A stretch of DNA of 64,000 nucleotides from NCBI GenBank assembly GCA_903832665.1, contig CAILCG010000024.1, positions 186,001 through 250,000 on the forward strand. The letters run 5' to 3'. The position numbers were made by a program, and so were the translations under genes. Under the pieces are notes generated by a model, which was given only the letters and a program-made list of their open reading frames with translations, was not told the origin of the DNA and ran no database searches. The stretch's first letter is position 1. Each line of letters opens with the position of its first letter. Below are positions 1 through 8,581 of this stretch, one piece after another. Source of the stretch: an uncultured Methanomicrobiales archaeon (GTDB taxonomy: Archaea > Halobacteriota > Methanomicrobia > Methanomicrobiales > Methanospirillaceae).

Positions 1-19
1 CAAGAGGATATCGTCCGGA

Positions 20-49
20 TGCTTGGGGAAAAAATTCAAAAAAAAGAGT
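20..49 (-). terminator. Poly-T terminator downstream of thrS
   Basis: Immediately after the thrS stop codon the minus strand carries two T-rich runs (complement of the A-runs at about 31-36 and 38-45). Oligo-T tracts are the usual archaeal termination signal. There is no clear hairpin. Confidence 0.45.
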
Positions 50-1882
50 TCAGATATACCGGGCTTTCAGGGAAAGCTTCCGGGGAGTATACAACGGGCG
101 GAACGGTTTTCCTTCCGTATCCTTTTTCACCGCGGCAATCAGGGCTTCGATCGAGAGCTGCTCCTTGAACGGCTTGTTGGGTGCCGACTTCTTCCGTACC
201 GTGACCGTCAGGTTCTTCGATGCGACTTCCTCATCACCGACTACGATGACGTAGGGGACCCAGTCCATACCGGCTTCGCGGACCTTCTTGCCCATCGTCT
301 CGTTCCGGTCATCAATATCGCACCGGACCTGAGCGGCATTGATCGTTTTTACCAGTTTCTCGGCAAACGCGATGTGTTTTTCCGTTACCGGTACGACCCG
401 GACCTGCGTTGGCGAGAGCCACGTGGGGAGTGCGGGAACTTCCTGCGTGGAGATGTTCTCCAGGATTGCGCAGATGACCCGCTCGACACTGCCTGTTGGG
501 GAGCAGTGGAGAATGGGGGGGTACACGGGGGTCCCGTCTTCCTTGTGGTACTTGATGTCAAACCGGGTTGAGGACTCGACATCGATCTGGACGGTCGGGT
601 TCTCTATCGGGCGCTTCTGGCCATCAATTGCGGCGAGGTCGATCTTTGCCACCCAGTAGTGAACGCGGTCGGAGAGGATCTCGATGAGCATCGGGCAGTT
701 GGATTCTTTTACGATCTTCTTTACCCATGCCTCGTGCTCGTCATAGAATGCCTTTGTGCAGCGGAATGCGGCAACGAGCTCGGTCTCGAAGTCCCTGCCG
801 GTCTGCCATCCCATGGCAAGCTGTTCCTCGAAGCACTTGAGTGCCTGCGGCATGTCAAGGCAGAACGAGTGCATATCGGGCATCGTGAAACACCGGAGGC
901 GCTTCAAGCCGATCACTTCTCCCTTCTGCTCGTGGCGGAAGGAGTAGGTGGAGAGCTCGTACATCTTCATCGGGAGGTGATTGGGTGAGATGTGCATGTC
1001 GCGCATGATCGAGAACATGCCAAAGCAGGCCGCGAACCGGAGCATCATGTCCCGGTTGTTGGACTTGAAGCGGTACTGGCGCTCGCCAAACTTTGCGGCA
1101 TGCTCCCAGATGGCCTTGTCGCCAAGGTCGTACATAACCGGGGTCTCGACCGGCGAGCCGCCATAGTCCAGCACGAGGCGGAGCACGTAATCGGCGAGCA
1201 GGTCGCGGACGAGCTTTCCTTTGGGCAGCCAGCGGAGGCAGCCGACATCGCTCGCGGGCTCGTAGTCCACGAGTTCTTTTCCACGCATCAGGTCCACGTG
1301 GGCCGGGTCGCTGCCGACCGGGACTGCAACCCCGAGTTCCTTCTTGACCATGCACCCAAAGGGGGTATCGTTGAGGTACTCCTTGTAGTCGTGCTGCTTC
1401 CCGTCCGGGGTCATGACGAACCAGTCGTGGGTGACCTCTGCCTTCTCCTTCTTGACCGTTATCTCTCCGGGAACGATCGTCTTGGAGAGCTCAGAGAGCG
1501 GGTGGCCCTTGCAGGAAAGTTTGAAGGATTTGTACCAGCCGAAGGGTGCACGCTTGACGGCAAATCCTTCCCCTTCAAGACCCGTCTTGAGAGCCTTGAG
1601 CACGGTAACCGCAGTTTCCGGTGAGGAGAGATCGCTGGAGAGGTGGGCGTACGGGTAGACAACGATCTTAGTGACGTTGACCTGCCCGGCCGTCTTTTTC
1701 ACTTCAGCAATGGCCTGGAAGACTACGCCATCAAGGTCTTCTTCATCGATCGATTCCACGGCACAGAAAACAGTGAGTGCCTCTTCTTCCCTGTCGGAAA
1801 GAACCGTGCACTCCTCGGCGATCTTTGTCTTCTTTTTAGCTTCGTATTCGATATAGTCAGAATGAATGAGAAGAAGTCGCAT
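50..1882 (-). CDS. thrS: Threonyl-tRNA synthetase, archaeal type
   Basis: Charges tRNA-Thr with threonine in the cytoplasm. The 610-residue protein has the archaeal layout: an N-terminal editing domain (about 1-140, beginning [18 protein letters not shown]) that is related to D-aminoacyl-tRNA deacylase and removes mischarged serine, a class II catalytic core (about 200-500) with the motif 2 region [18 protein letters not shown] and motif 3 region [13 protein letters not shown], and a C-terminal anticodon-binding domain (about 505-610). Length is normal for archaea; bacterial and eukaryotic enzymes have an unrelated editing domain. The ATG start is supported by a GGAG about 9 bases upstream and a TATA-like TTTTATA about 30 bases upstream (near 1911-1919). 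The gene appears monocistronic, with a poly-T terminator after it. Confidence 0.97.
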   Translation of the reverse strand: MRLLLIHSDYIEYEAKKKTKIAEECTVLSDREEEALTVFCAVESIDEEDLDGVVFQAIAEVKKTAGQVNVTKIVVYPYAHLSSDLSSPETAVTVLKALKTGLEGEGFAVKRAPFGWYKSFKLSCKGHPLSELSKTIVPGEITVKKEKAEVTHDWFVMTPDGKQHDYKEYLNDTPFGCMVKKELGVAVPVGSDPAHVDLMRGKELVDYEPASDVGCLRWLPKGKLVRDLLADYVLRLVLDYGGSPVETPVMYDLGDKAIWEHAAKFGERQYRFKSNNRDMMLRFAACFGMFSIMRDMHISPNHLPMKMYELSTYSFRHEQKGEVIGLKRLRCFTMPDMHSFCLDMPQALKCFEEQLAMGWQTGRDFETELVAAFRCTKAFYDEHEAWVKKIVKESNCPMLIEILSDRVHYWVAKIDLAAIDGQKRPIENPTVQIDVESSTRFDIKYHKEDGTPVYPPILHCSPTGSVERVICAILENISTQEVPALPTWLSPTQVRVVPVTEKHIAFAEKLVKTINAAQVRCDIDDRNETMGKKVREAGMDWVPYVIVVGDEEVASKNLTVTVRKKSAPNKPFKEQLSIEALIAAVKKDTEGKPFRPLYTPRKLSLKARYI

Positions 1883-2145
1883 TAATTCATCTCCGATCCG
1901 AAATGATCATCCGTATAAAATAGGTTTTGATGGTATATAGTGTTAATAGTTTTTTAAAAACAGGATGCCGTGCGGTGGACGATCACAAATCTCCGGCAAG
2001 GTATTTTGTCACCATTGAAGTTTTCAAATAGTTCCTGTGTCATTATATACAATTTGAAAAGAAAAATCCGCGATCCCCCAAAGAAACTGACAGAATTGTT
2101 TTTCTGTTTATTTTTGTCAGGAACGGGATATGGATGTGAAAGCAA

Positions 2146-2904
2146 ATGGACGAGACTAACCTGAGCGTGGTCATTGGCGTAATCTTCCTGATACTTATTG
2201 TCAATACTACTATGCTGTTTTCCCTTACTCCGGTCGTGAATCCGGCAGTAATAGCGTTGCCTGTACAGGAAGGACCGTCGGTTCTCCAGACAACAGATTC
2301 GTTCAAATCCTCACCGGCTCCGATTGTGAATCCGGTAATTCCCGTCACGACCGCGACTTCACCCATCCCGGTACCCGTTGAGGCGCCTGGGCAAAAAATT
2401 GCAACGGACCCCCCGGAATATTATGTCACCATGGAACCTCAGGAACCGGATGAGGATGACTTACCCCAGATAATTCAGCCGGAGTTACCACGGCAGACTG
2501 ATGTGGGGTATGTTACCATATTCTCTCTGAAGAATCAGAGCCTGTTTGACAAACAACCGCGGGTCTCGTTCAACCTGGTGAACCCTCCCCTGATTATTGA
2601 ATACAATGTTACGCCGTTCACGTTTTCGGATATCAAATACGTGGAGTATAAGGTATTGTCCACACCCCATGATGCGAATATTCTTGTCGATCGCCCTTAC
2701 GAGGGAACATGGGTGAAAGTGGTAGTGAAGGATAAAATAACCGGTGAGATCGTACAGGAGGATGGGTTTGGAAATGTCTTTGGGAAACAGACACCCCGCG
2801 AGATGGAGATCTACAAAACCGGGAATTATGTTTTTGAGATCTCCGGGGCATATGCCGCCATCGATCTTACGATGAAAGTAAAGAAGGAAGGAAATATCCC
2901 ATAA
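2146..2904 (+). CDS. Membrane-anchored secreted protein, function unknown
   Basis: I do not recognise this 252-residue protein. It starts with a short N-tail and one hydrophobic segment (about residues 8-29, VVIGVIFLILIVNTTMLFSL), so it is probably anchored in the membrane with the rest outside the cell. A long linker rich in Pro, Val and Thr (about 30-115) leads to a compact C-terminal domain (about 120-250) of beta-rich character containing several Tyr and Lys residues. There are no cysteines in the outer part and no catalytic motif is visible. The gene stands alone between thrS and the convergent dcd remnant and is followed by T-rich terminators. Confidence 0.7.
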   Translation: MDETNLSVVIGVIFLILIVNTTMLFSLTPVVNPAVIALPVQEGPSVLQTTDSFKSSPAPIVNPVIPVTTATSPIPVPVEAPGQKIATDPPEYYVTMEPQEPDEDDLPQIIQPELPRQTDVGYVTIFSLKNQSLFDKQPRVSFNLVNPPLIIEYNVTPFTFSDIKYVEYKVLSTPHDANILVDRPYEGTWVKVVVKDKITGEIVQEDGFGNVFGKQTPREMEIYKTGNYVFEISGAYAAIDLTMKVKKEGNIP

Positions 2905-2924
2905 CTGGGGATGAAGGAAACCTT

Positions 2925-2994
2925 TTTTTTGTAAAAAAAATCAAAAAAATTTTCTCATTTTTTTTAAATCATGAGATTAGTGGTCTTTTCATTA
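2925..2994. terminator. T-rich/A-rich terminator region between convergent genes
   Basis: Between the stop at 2904 and the convergent dcd remnant there are several runs of 7-9 T or A (for example at about 2928-2935, 2936-2940 and 2959-2967). They can stop transcription from both sides. Confidence 0.4.
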
Positions 2995-3096
2995 CTCCGT
3001 TACGAATCAGGTTTTTAAATACCTTTGACAAATCCGTAGAAAATAGTGTTTTCCCCCCGTATGAGACTCATCAGGAAAAAACGGGAGGATGCCTTT

Positions 3097-3611
3097 TCAG
3101 TTTCCTTTCCTGTTCTTGTGATATCTCGAGAGTGTTGCCTGCCGCTGATCGAGATATTTTGCATCACCTTTTTTGAAGTACGGGTTCTCTGCCCGCTCGG
3201 TTGTGTAAAATACGAGCTGGCCAATGGGCATTCCCGCATATACCTTGACCGGCCGGGCATTGACATTGCACATCTCCAGGGTGATCGAACCCCTGAATCC
3301 GGCATCGATCCAGCCCCCCGTCTGGTGGAGAGTAACTCCAAGTCGGGCAGTTCGATGCATTCCAGCGTTTCAGCGAGAATGAACTGGCCGGGGTGGAGAA
3401 TGAACGAGTCTGCGTGAATTTCTTCTACATCGGAGGTGACGGTCTCCTGGTTATAGGGATCAATCACTGCTGTGCCCGGCTTGTACCAGACAAAATGGTT
3501 GCCGAGCCGGATATCCACTGAGTTGGGTTGCACCAGTGCGGGATCGTAGGGATCAATTTTGATAAAGCCCCGGTGTATCCGGTCAAGGAGCTGCCAGTCC
3601 ACGAGAATCAT
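3097..3611 (-). pseudogene. dcd: dCTP deaminase, broken by an internal deletion and frame change
   Basis: dCTP deaminase converts dCTP to dUTP (or dUMP in the bifunctional form) for dTTP synthesis. The N-terminal half is intact ([40 protein letters not shown], ending near 3340). The C-terminal half continues in another frame ([36 protein letters not shown], ending at 3097). Between IELPD and RLGVTLHQ the family normally has about 13 residues including a G-[RK]-S-S motif whose Ser and following Arg belong to the active site. These are missing, so about 40 bases are gone and the frame is shifted. Reading straight on in the first frame gives unrelated sequence ending at 3015. Either a real inactivating deletion or a sequence error; a dcd-independent route to dUMP would be needed if it is real. 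Confidence 0.85.
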
Positions 3612-3827
3612 TGTGCTGATAGGGTGGGCGTTGATCGGTCATAAGAGATTCTGCCATGGAATTCCGGGACAAAAAAACATTGAACCATTGCGGGATTATC
3701 AGGTTAGCTGATAGCTGAAATTCTGGAAAAATCCCGTCTTTACCGTTATTTTTCTTGGGAAAGGGAGGATCTGTTTTCGTATCCGCGGTTTTGTAAAAAA
3801 GTTTTTTGAAATACTGAAGGATTTTTG

Positions 3828-4475
3828 TTATTTCATGGCTGCAATGCCGGCAAAACTGATGGCATTGATGATGGTGTCATAATCCGCCTGGCTTCCGTTC
3901 TCTACGGATACATAAACCATGAACCGGTCGTTGACCGAGATCCAGGTCTTATAGGTTTTACCGGCAATGGAGTGCGTTGCCCATGCCGGATTTCCCTGGA
4001 TGGTTGTACTCTTGAAATACCCGTCGCTGTTCTCGTTCGTGGTAAAGGTACTCCAGATGTTCTTGTACCCTACTTTCCATCCGACCGTGTCCTGGATTGT
4101 TATCGAGGCGGTGGTCTCTTTGTTTGCAGCGCTGGCGTACGTAGCGGAAGATGCAGTCCATGCGTTATTATCCTGGTCCAGCCGGCTCGATCCGGCGGGT
4201 TGCTGTTCGATGGTCCAGCCCGCAGGAGCCGGGGGGAAGAGGGCATTGAGTGTTCTGGCATCAAATGCCTGGGTTGAAGAACCGCCCGGGGATGACGGGG
4301 CTGACGGGGTTGCCCCGGCAGTTACGGTTGAACTTCCCGTGGGGAGAGTCGGGGCAGGAGTCGCTGACGCCTGCGGAGCTGATGAGGTACACCCACTGGC
4401 TATAACAAGGCCAGCAAGGATCAGGAACAGGAGCAGGGTGATACCACGCGTAGGTTGTTGTGAAAATCGTATCAT
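3828..4475 (-). CDS. Secreted lipoprotein, function unknown
   Basis: A lipoprotein of about 215 residues. The signal region (TLLLFLILAGLVIASGC) ends in a lipobox-like motif with Cys at about residue 29 of the ATG-started form, followed by a Ser/Thr/Pro/Ala-rich linker (about 30-75) typical of archaeal surface lipoproteins. The C-terminal domain (about 80-215) starts LNALFPPAPAGWTIEQQ and resembles small PsbP/DUF-type beta domains that are found in methanogen surface proteins; that resemblance is an impression and gives no function. The ATG at 4475 is preferred over an in-frame TTG at 4490. A T-rich stretch after the stop may terminate transcription. Confidence 0.75.
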   Translation of the reverse strand: MIRFSQQPTRGITLLLFLILAGLVIASGCTSSAPQASATPAPTLPTGSSTVTAGATPSAPSSPGGSSTQAFDARTLNALFPPAPAGWTIEQQPAGSSRLDQDNNAWTASSATYASAANKETTASITIQDTVGWKVGYKNIWSTFTTNENSDGYFKSTTIQGNPAWATHSIAGKTYKTWISVNDRFMVYVSVENGSQADYDTIINAISFAGIAAMK

Positions 4476-4587
4476 AACCGACAACCTCAATGGTCTGTTA
4501 TGTCAACGGGAGATCAGGGTATTAATTCTCCGGGATGCCCAGATCCTGGTGAGTGAATCAAAAAAGTTCAGGTGAGTTTTTTTCCAG

Positions 4588-4831
4588 TTATAACTTCTTG
4601 CCGGCCCAGTTCTCCGGGTAGCCGCTGGTGGGTTCCTGGTCGGGCGGGATTGTCAGAAGATAGCCCTTGAACTACTGGTTGTCAGAAGCCATCGTAAGGG
4701 TGAACCTGCCGGGACCATATGCGGGATCTTTGGGATCTGCATTGTTTGCCCAGCTTCCTATTGCAGTGGTCAGTACTCCGCATGTACCATTAGTGGAGGA
4801 CTGGAACCGGTCTGCTCTTCCGGAAGGTAAG
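4588..4831 (-). pseudogene. Remnant of a gene for a secreted protein, with an internal stop
   Basis: On the minus strand one frame reads like a real protein for about 80 residues (includes GSWANNADPKDPAYGPGRF, then FTLTMASDNQ, an amber stop at 4672-4674, then FKGYLLTIPPDQEP and a normal stop at 4588). Upstream the frame ends at a stop with no start codon. It looks like the C-terminal end of a lost gene. I do not recognise the family. It accounts for most of the gene-free stretch 4476-4983; the remainder (4832-4983) shows nothing clear apart from the leader of the next gene. Confidence 0.5.
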
Positions 4832-4983
4832 ATGTGTTTTTATGGTTTACCGCATATCTGATTCATAGAGTCACCAGCACTCATCCGGGCACACGCACCA
4901 TTCCGTGTGCCGTTAGCCTCTCGGCAATGAATGGAGATGCGCCGAACACGGTACACGCGGAAATTAGGAATCAGAAGAGCGTT

Positions 4984-6336
4984 ATGAAAGATTTCCGAAT
5001 TTTTATTGTTGAAGACGAAGCGATCGTTGCAAGCGACATAGCCGAGACGTTAAAGAGTCTGGGTTACGCCATTGCCGGGACTGCCAAATCCGGTGAGGTT
5101 GCCATAGAAAAAGTATCGGAAACCTTGCCCGATCTCATTCTCATGGATATCCACCTGGCAGGAAAACTTGACGGTGTCCAGACGGCGGGGATTATTCACA
5201 AGACAACTGATGTTCCGATCATCTACCTTACTGCCTATGCGGATGAAGAACTTCTTGATCGGGCAAAACAGACTGAACCCTACGGGTACCTTACCAAACC
5301 CTACGATGAACGCGATCTGCATTCTGTCATAGAGATGGCCCGTTACAAATATACTATCGACAGAAAACACCAGGATGATGAGGAAAAATACCGGGCGCTG
5401 ACGGAGAATACTCCTGATATTCTTTTCTCTACCGATATGGCGGGCGTAATAACGTACGTTTCGCCGCAGATCAACAAATATGGTTTTCTTGAAGAAGAGT
5501 TGCTGGGAAAATCGCTTCGTCTGCTCATTCACCCGGCAGATATTGATCTCGTAGAAACGAATTTATCCCGTGAACTGGAGATGGGCGCCCAATTCGTTTC
5601 CCAGTTCAGGATTCTGGACAAGTGGGGAACCATTTACTGGGTCGAGGAGAAAAGTTTCCTCCGCCTTAATATTTCAGGAAAGCCGGTTGGGATGTACGGT
5701 ATCCTGCGGGATGTCACCGAACGAAAACGTGTTGAGGATGCAATCGATATTGCCAATAAAAAACTGAACCTGATGAACCAGATCACCCGGCACGATATCC
5801 TCAATTCAATTACCGGGTTACTCGGCTGCGTGGACATGGCAAAAGCATCCATCTCCCCCGAAGAAAAAGAGGAACTGCTCAATGAGATCAAGGATCTTAC
5901 CCGGGTGATCCAGCACCATATTACTTTTACCCGGGAGTACCAGGAAGTCGGTGTCCACCTCCCCCAGTGGCAGAATGTGAATCTGCTTCTCAACAAAATA
6001 TTCCGGAATTTTGAAAAATCCGGTATCGCTTTTTCTGCGGCATTCGAAAACCTGGAGATCTATGCAGATCCTTGGCTGGAAAAAGTGTTTTACAATCTTA
6101 TGGAAAATGCCATACGGTATGGCGTGACCCTTACGGTGATCTCAATATATCCTTCTGCTTTTGATGCTGGCCTCTCGCTCATCTTCGAAGACAACGGGGT
6201 GGGGGTTGAACCCGGGCAGAAAAAGGAGATCTTCAAGCGGGGGGTGGGGAAGAATACCGGGATGGGTCTTTTCCTGACTGCAGAAATCTTGGCAATCACC
6301 GGAATCACGATTGAAGAGAATGGAATTTTTTGGTAA
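4984..6336 (+). CDS. Hybrid response regulator-PAS-histidine kinase, 3' frameshift
   Basis: A cytoplasmic sensor kinase: receiver domain (FRIFIVEDEAIVASD, phospho-acceptor Asp in LILMDIHLAG, Lys in YLTKPYD), one PAS domain (YRALTENTPDILFSTDMAG to LRDVTERK), a dimerisation/phospho-acceptor segment with the His in ITRHDILNSITG, and an ATP-binding domain with N-box NLMENAIRYG, G1 EDNGVGV and G2 GMGLFLTAEI. The open frame stops at 6336. One T fewer in the six-T run at 6326-6331 would restore GIFGKGARFEIRIPTGTW and end at 6394, matching the C-termini of two paralogues in this window. So the gene probably had 20 more residues. The ATG at 4984 directly precedes the receiver domain; in-frame starts further up add a poor-quality tail. 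Sensed signal unknown. Confidence 0.85.
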   Translation: MKDFRIFIVEDEAIVASDIAETLKSLGYAIAGTAKSGEVAIEKVSETLPDLILMDIHLAGKLDGVQTAGIIHKTTDVPIIYLTAYADEELLDRAKQTEPYGYLTKPYDERDLHSVIEMARYKYTIDRKHQDDEEKYRALTENTPDILFSTDMAGVITYVSPQINKYGFLEEELLGKSLRLLIHPADIDLVETNLSRELEMGAQFVSQFRILDKWGTIYWVEEKSFLRLNISGKPVGMYGILRDVTERKRVEDAIDIANKKLNLMNQITRHDILNSITGLLGCVDMAKASISPEEKEELLNEIKDLTRVIQHHITFTREYQEVGVHLPQWQNVNLLLNKIFRNFEKSGIAFSAAFENLEIYADPWLEKVFYNLMENAIRYGVTLTVISIYPSAFDAGLSLIFEDNGVGVEPGQKKEIFKRGVGKNTGMGLFLTAEILAITGITIEENGIFW

Positions 6337-6448
6337 GGGAGCCCGGTTTGAGATCCGGATCCCGACCGGCACCTGGCGATTTCCTGCGGATTAGGCAACT
6401 GAAGATCCGGAACACTCTTTCCATATGATGGGTCGGGGGCGTCCGCGC

Positions 6449-7192
6449 TTATTCATCGTCTTCCAGGTTTTTCCTGCCGGTTTTATCCCGGTCCAGCAGG
6501 GCCGGGTCTATGTGCCACTCGCTCCGGCGCAGTAATCCCTGCAGGGTGCTCGCCTCGCGGATGGTCAGGTTCGTCCGCCCCAGGACCCTCCGGAGCAGGA
6601 TCATGGTATTCTCGCGCTTGAAATCAGGATGATGGATCTCATCCAGGTACCGGTCAATGTGCTGGTACAGGTGCTCCATGTCGTTCGGGGGACAGAGCGT
6701 TATGCTGGGCAGCGGCATGTTTGCAAGTTCATAGCAGACAACTCCAACGGCATGCGAGAGATTGAGTATCGGGTATTCCTCGGCAGTTGGTATGGTGCAG
6801 ATCATATCGCTGCGTTTCACCTCTTCGTTATTGAGTCCCCAGTTCTCGCGCCCGAACAGGATCGAGATGCGACCGTCAGTGTCTTTTATCCTTTCTCGGA
6901 TCTCCTTGGGGGAATAGAAAGGCATCCGCATGGCGCGACAGACGGATTTGCTCACGGTGCCGGTGGCGGCAATCACGATGTGGCTCCGGGCAAAGACATC
7001 TTCAATCGTGCAGACTTCTGCGTTATGGAGTACGTCAAACGCATGCGAAGCCCGGGCATCTGCCTCATTGCCCAGTCTGCAGGGATTGATGAGCACGAGA
7101 CGATGAAACCCGAAGTTCTTCATGACCCGGGCGGCAAAACCCACATTGCCTTCATAAATGGGTTCGACAAGGACGATATCAATCTCGGGCAT
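6449..7192 (-). CDS. trmJ: TrmJ/TrmH-family RNA 2'-O-methyltransferase
   Basis: SPOUT-class methylase that transfers a methyl group from S-adenosylmethionine to a ribose 2'-OH, in the TrmJ subgroup probably at position 32 of tRNAs. The family motifs are visible: motif 1 IVLVEPIYEGNVGFAARVMKN near the N-terminus with the conserved Asn and Arg (20 residues or fewer quoted: VEPIYEGNVGFAARVMKNFG), motif 2 ISILFGRENWGLNNEEV, and motif 3 IPTAEEYPILNLSHAVGVV that forms the trefoil knot. The ATG at 7192 is chosen because it sits 7 bases after the stop of the upstream GGGP synthase gene, whereas the longer form would overlap it. The two genes are therefore very likely cotranscribed. Exact RNA target is inference. 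Confidence 0.88.
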   Translation of the reverse strand: MPEIDIVLVEPIYEGNVGFAARVMKNFGFHRLVLINPCRLGNEADARASHAFDVLHNAEVCTIEDVFARSHIVIAATGTVSKSVCRAMRMPFYSPKEIRERIKDTDGRISILFGRENWGLNNEEVKRSDMICTIPTAEEYPILNLSHAVGVVCYELANMPLPSITLCPPNDMEHLYQHIDRYLDEIHHPDFKRENTMILLRRVLGRTNLTIREASTLQGLLRRSEWHIDPALLDRDKTGRKNLEDDE

Positions 7193-7199
7193 AAAAAAA

Positions 7200-7886
7200 T
7201 TACTGGATGGCATCAACGGTTGCTTTCAAAACCGCTGCGCCCTGATCATAGACTGCGTTGCCTACAACAATCGTATCTGCATATTTGCTCATCTGTGCCG
7301 CTTTCTCGGCAGAGTTGATCCCGCCCCCGTAGTAGAGGATGGAATTATGGATCGCTTCAGATGCTGCTTTCACCACAACCGGATCCCCAAACATGCCGCT
7401 GTACTCGATGTAGATAATCGGGAAATGGAAATAGTGATCAGCAACACCCGCAAAGGCAGCGACTTCTTCCGGTTTGAGATCGCAGGCTGCTTTTGTCACC
7501 TTTCCGACCGAGGAGTTCGGGTTGAGCACGATATAGGCCTCGGGAACAATATATTCCCACGGTATCTTTTCCTTCTGCTGCTGCACCCAAGCCCGGTGTT
7601 TGCCCACGATCCACTGCACATCCGTTGAATTCAGCACACTGGGAACGAAAACATAATCGATTCCCTGCATGAGTACAGCCTCTGGACCGGCCGGCTCCAT
7701 TACAAGGGGCAGATCATAGGCTTTTACCTGTTTTTGCAGGGCCGCAAGATTTTCTTCTGTCACATTGAGCGTCCCTGAGAGCATCAGTGCATCGGTACCA
7801 CTTGCGGCTATCGCGTCGATATCCCCGGGTTTCAGCTGCTTGTCAGGATCGAGTTTGGTCACATGCACCCAGTCTTTCCACTTCAT
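7200..7886 (-). CDS. Geranylgeranylglyceryl phosphate synthase
   Basis: Makes the first ether bond of archaeal membrane lipids by joining sn-glycerol-1-phosphate and geranylgeranyl diphosphate. The TIM-barrel protein of about 228 residues shows family motifs: VHVTKLDPDKQL at the N-terminus, DALMLSGTLNV, YIVLNPNSSVGKVT, and the phosphate-binding loops ILYYGGGINS and TIVVGNAVY. It belongs to the short euryarchaeal form. The ATG at 7886 gives the usual family N-terminus (MKWKDWVHVTK); ATGs at 7895 and 7916 are alternatives. The RNA methylase gene follows by 7 bases. Two more lipid genes (tetraether synthase type and carS) lie in the window at 34-36 kb but are not linked to this one. Confidence 0.93.
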   Translation of the reverse strand: MKWKDWVHVTKLDPDKQLKPGDIDAIAASGTDALMLSGTLNVTEENLAALQKQVKAYDLPLVMEPAGPEAVLMQGIDYVFVPSVLNSTDVQWIVGKHRAWVQQQKEKIPWEYIVPEAYIVLNPNSSVGKVTKAACDLKPEEVAAFAGVADHYFHFPIIYIEYSGMFGDPVVVKAASEAIHNSILYYGGGINSAEKAAQMSKYADTIVVGNAVYDQGAAVLKATVDAIQ

Positions 7887-8106
7887 CACAATCATAGTAC
7901 CTTTGGCGTTTCCCATTCATATACCGGTTACCTAATCCGGAACCTTTTTCAGAACCGCGAGGTCGTAAGATGGAGGCGCCTGGGCCCGGGTCCCTGAAAG
8001 AAATCGGTAAAAAAGATCCTGGTGACCCGAGATTTCACTTGTGATATTTTATGGAAAAAGGACGGGGTTTTTTGAAAAAATCTCTGTGCTGGCCCCCCCG
8101 GGGTTA

Positions 8107-8475
8107 TTATCTGCCGGCTGCCAGTTCTATGGCAACCCTCAGGTCCTTGTCATCGAATGGTTTAACCAGGTATGCATTCGGGTGCGTTGCTCTTGCCCGG
8201 GCAAGTGTCTCTTCATCGGTGCGGGAAGTGAGATATACGATTGCCATATCATACTTTTTCTTGATCTCTCCTGCAATGGTGATTCCGTCCGGCTGGCTGC
8301 TGAGGGATATATCCATCAGGACGATCTCCGGCTTGATCTTTGCGATCTGCTCGAGAGCATCTTTCCCATTCATGGCCCTTCCGCAGAACTCATGCCCCAT
8401 CTTTTTTATCCGCCATTCCGTTGTCTTTGCAATGATATCGTCGTCCTCAACAATGAAAATCCGGGCCTTATGCAT
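8107..8475 (-). CDS. Single-domain response regulator (CheY-like)
   Basis: A receiver domain with nothing attached (about 122 residues). It has the acidic pair in IFIVEDDDIIAK, the phospho-acceptor Asp in IVLMDISLSSQ, Thr/Ser in VYLTSRTDE and the Lys in YLVKPFDDKD. It probably relays phosphate from one of the kinases of the neighbouring signalling island; no output domain is present. It is closely similar in layout to the stand-alone receiver at 20010. ATG 8475 is preferred; an ATG at 8487 adds four residues. The gene lies alone, 74 bases downstream of the end of the HEAT-repeat gene on the same strand. Confidence 0.9.
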   Translation of the reverse strand: MHKARIFIVEDDDIIAKTTEWRIKKMGHEFCGRAMNGKDALEQIAKIKPEIVLMDISLSSQPDGITIAGEIKKKYDMAIVYLTSRTDEETLARARATHPNAYLVKPFDDKDLRVAIELAAGR

Positions 8476-8581
8476 AGTACTCCCCACTTTTTCTTGTCAG
8501 GTTACTAAAGAGCCTGCACCCACTAACAAACATCACACAATTTCTTATATAATATGTTCCATGACCCGGATACGGCTCTTT

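Noticed and set aside
992-1624. Open frame opposite thrS
   Set aside because: Antisense to a well-conserved gene; no recognisable domain and no promoter.
6320-6340. Programmed frameshifting in the kinase gene
   Set aside because: A T-run is a possible slip site, but no stimulating structure follows and the two paralogues are in one frame, so an indel is simpler.
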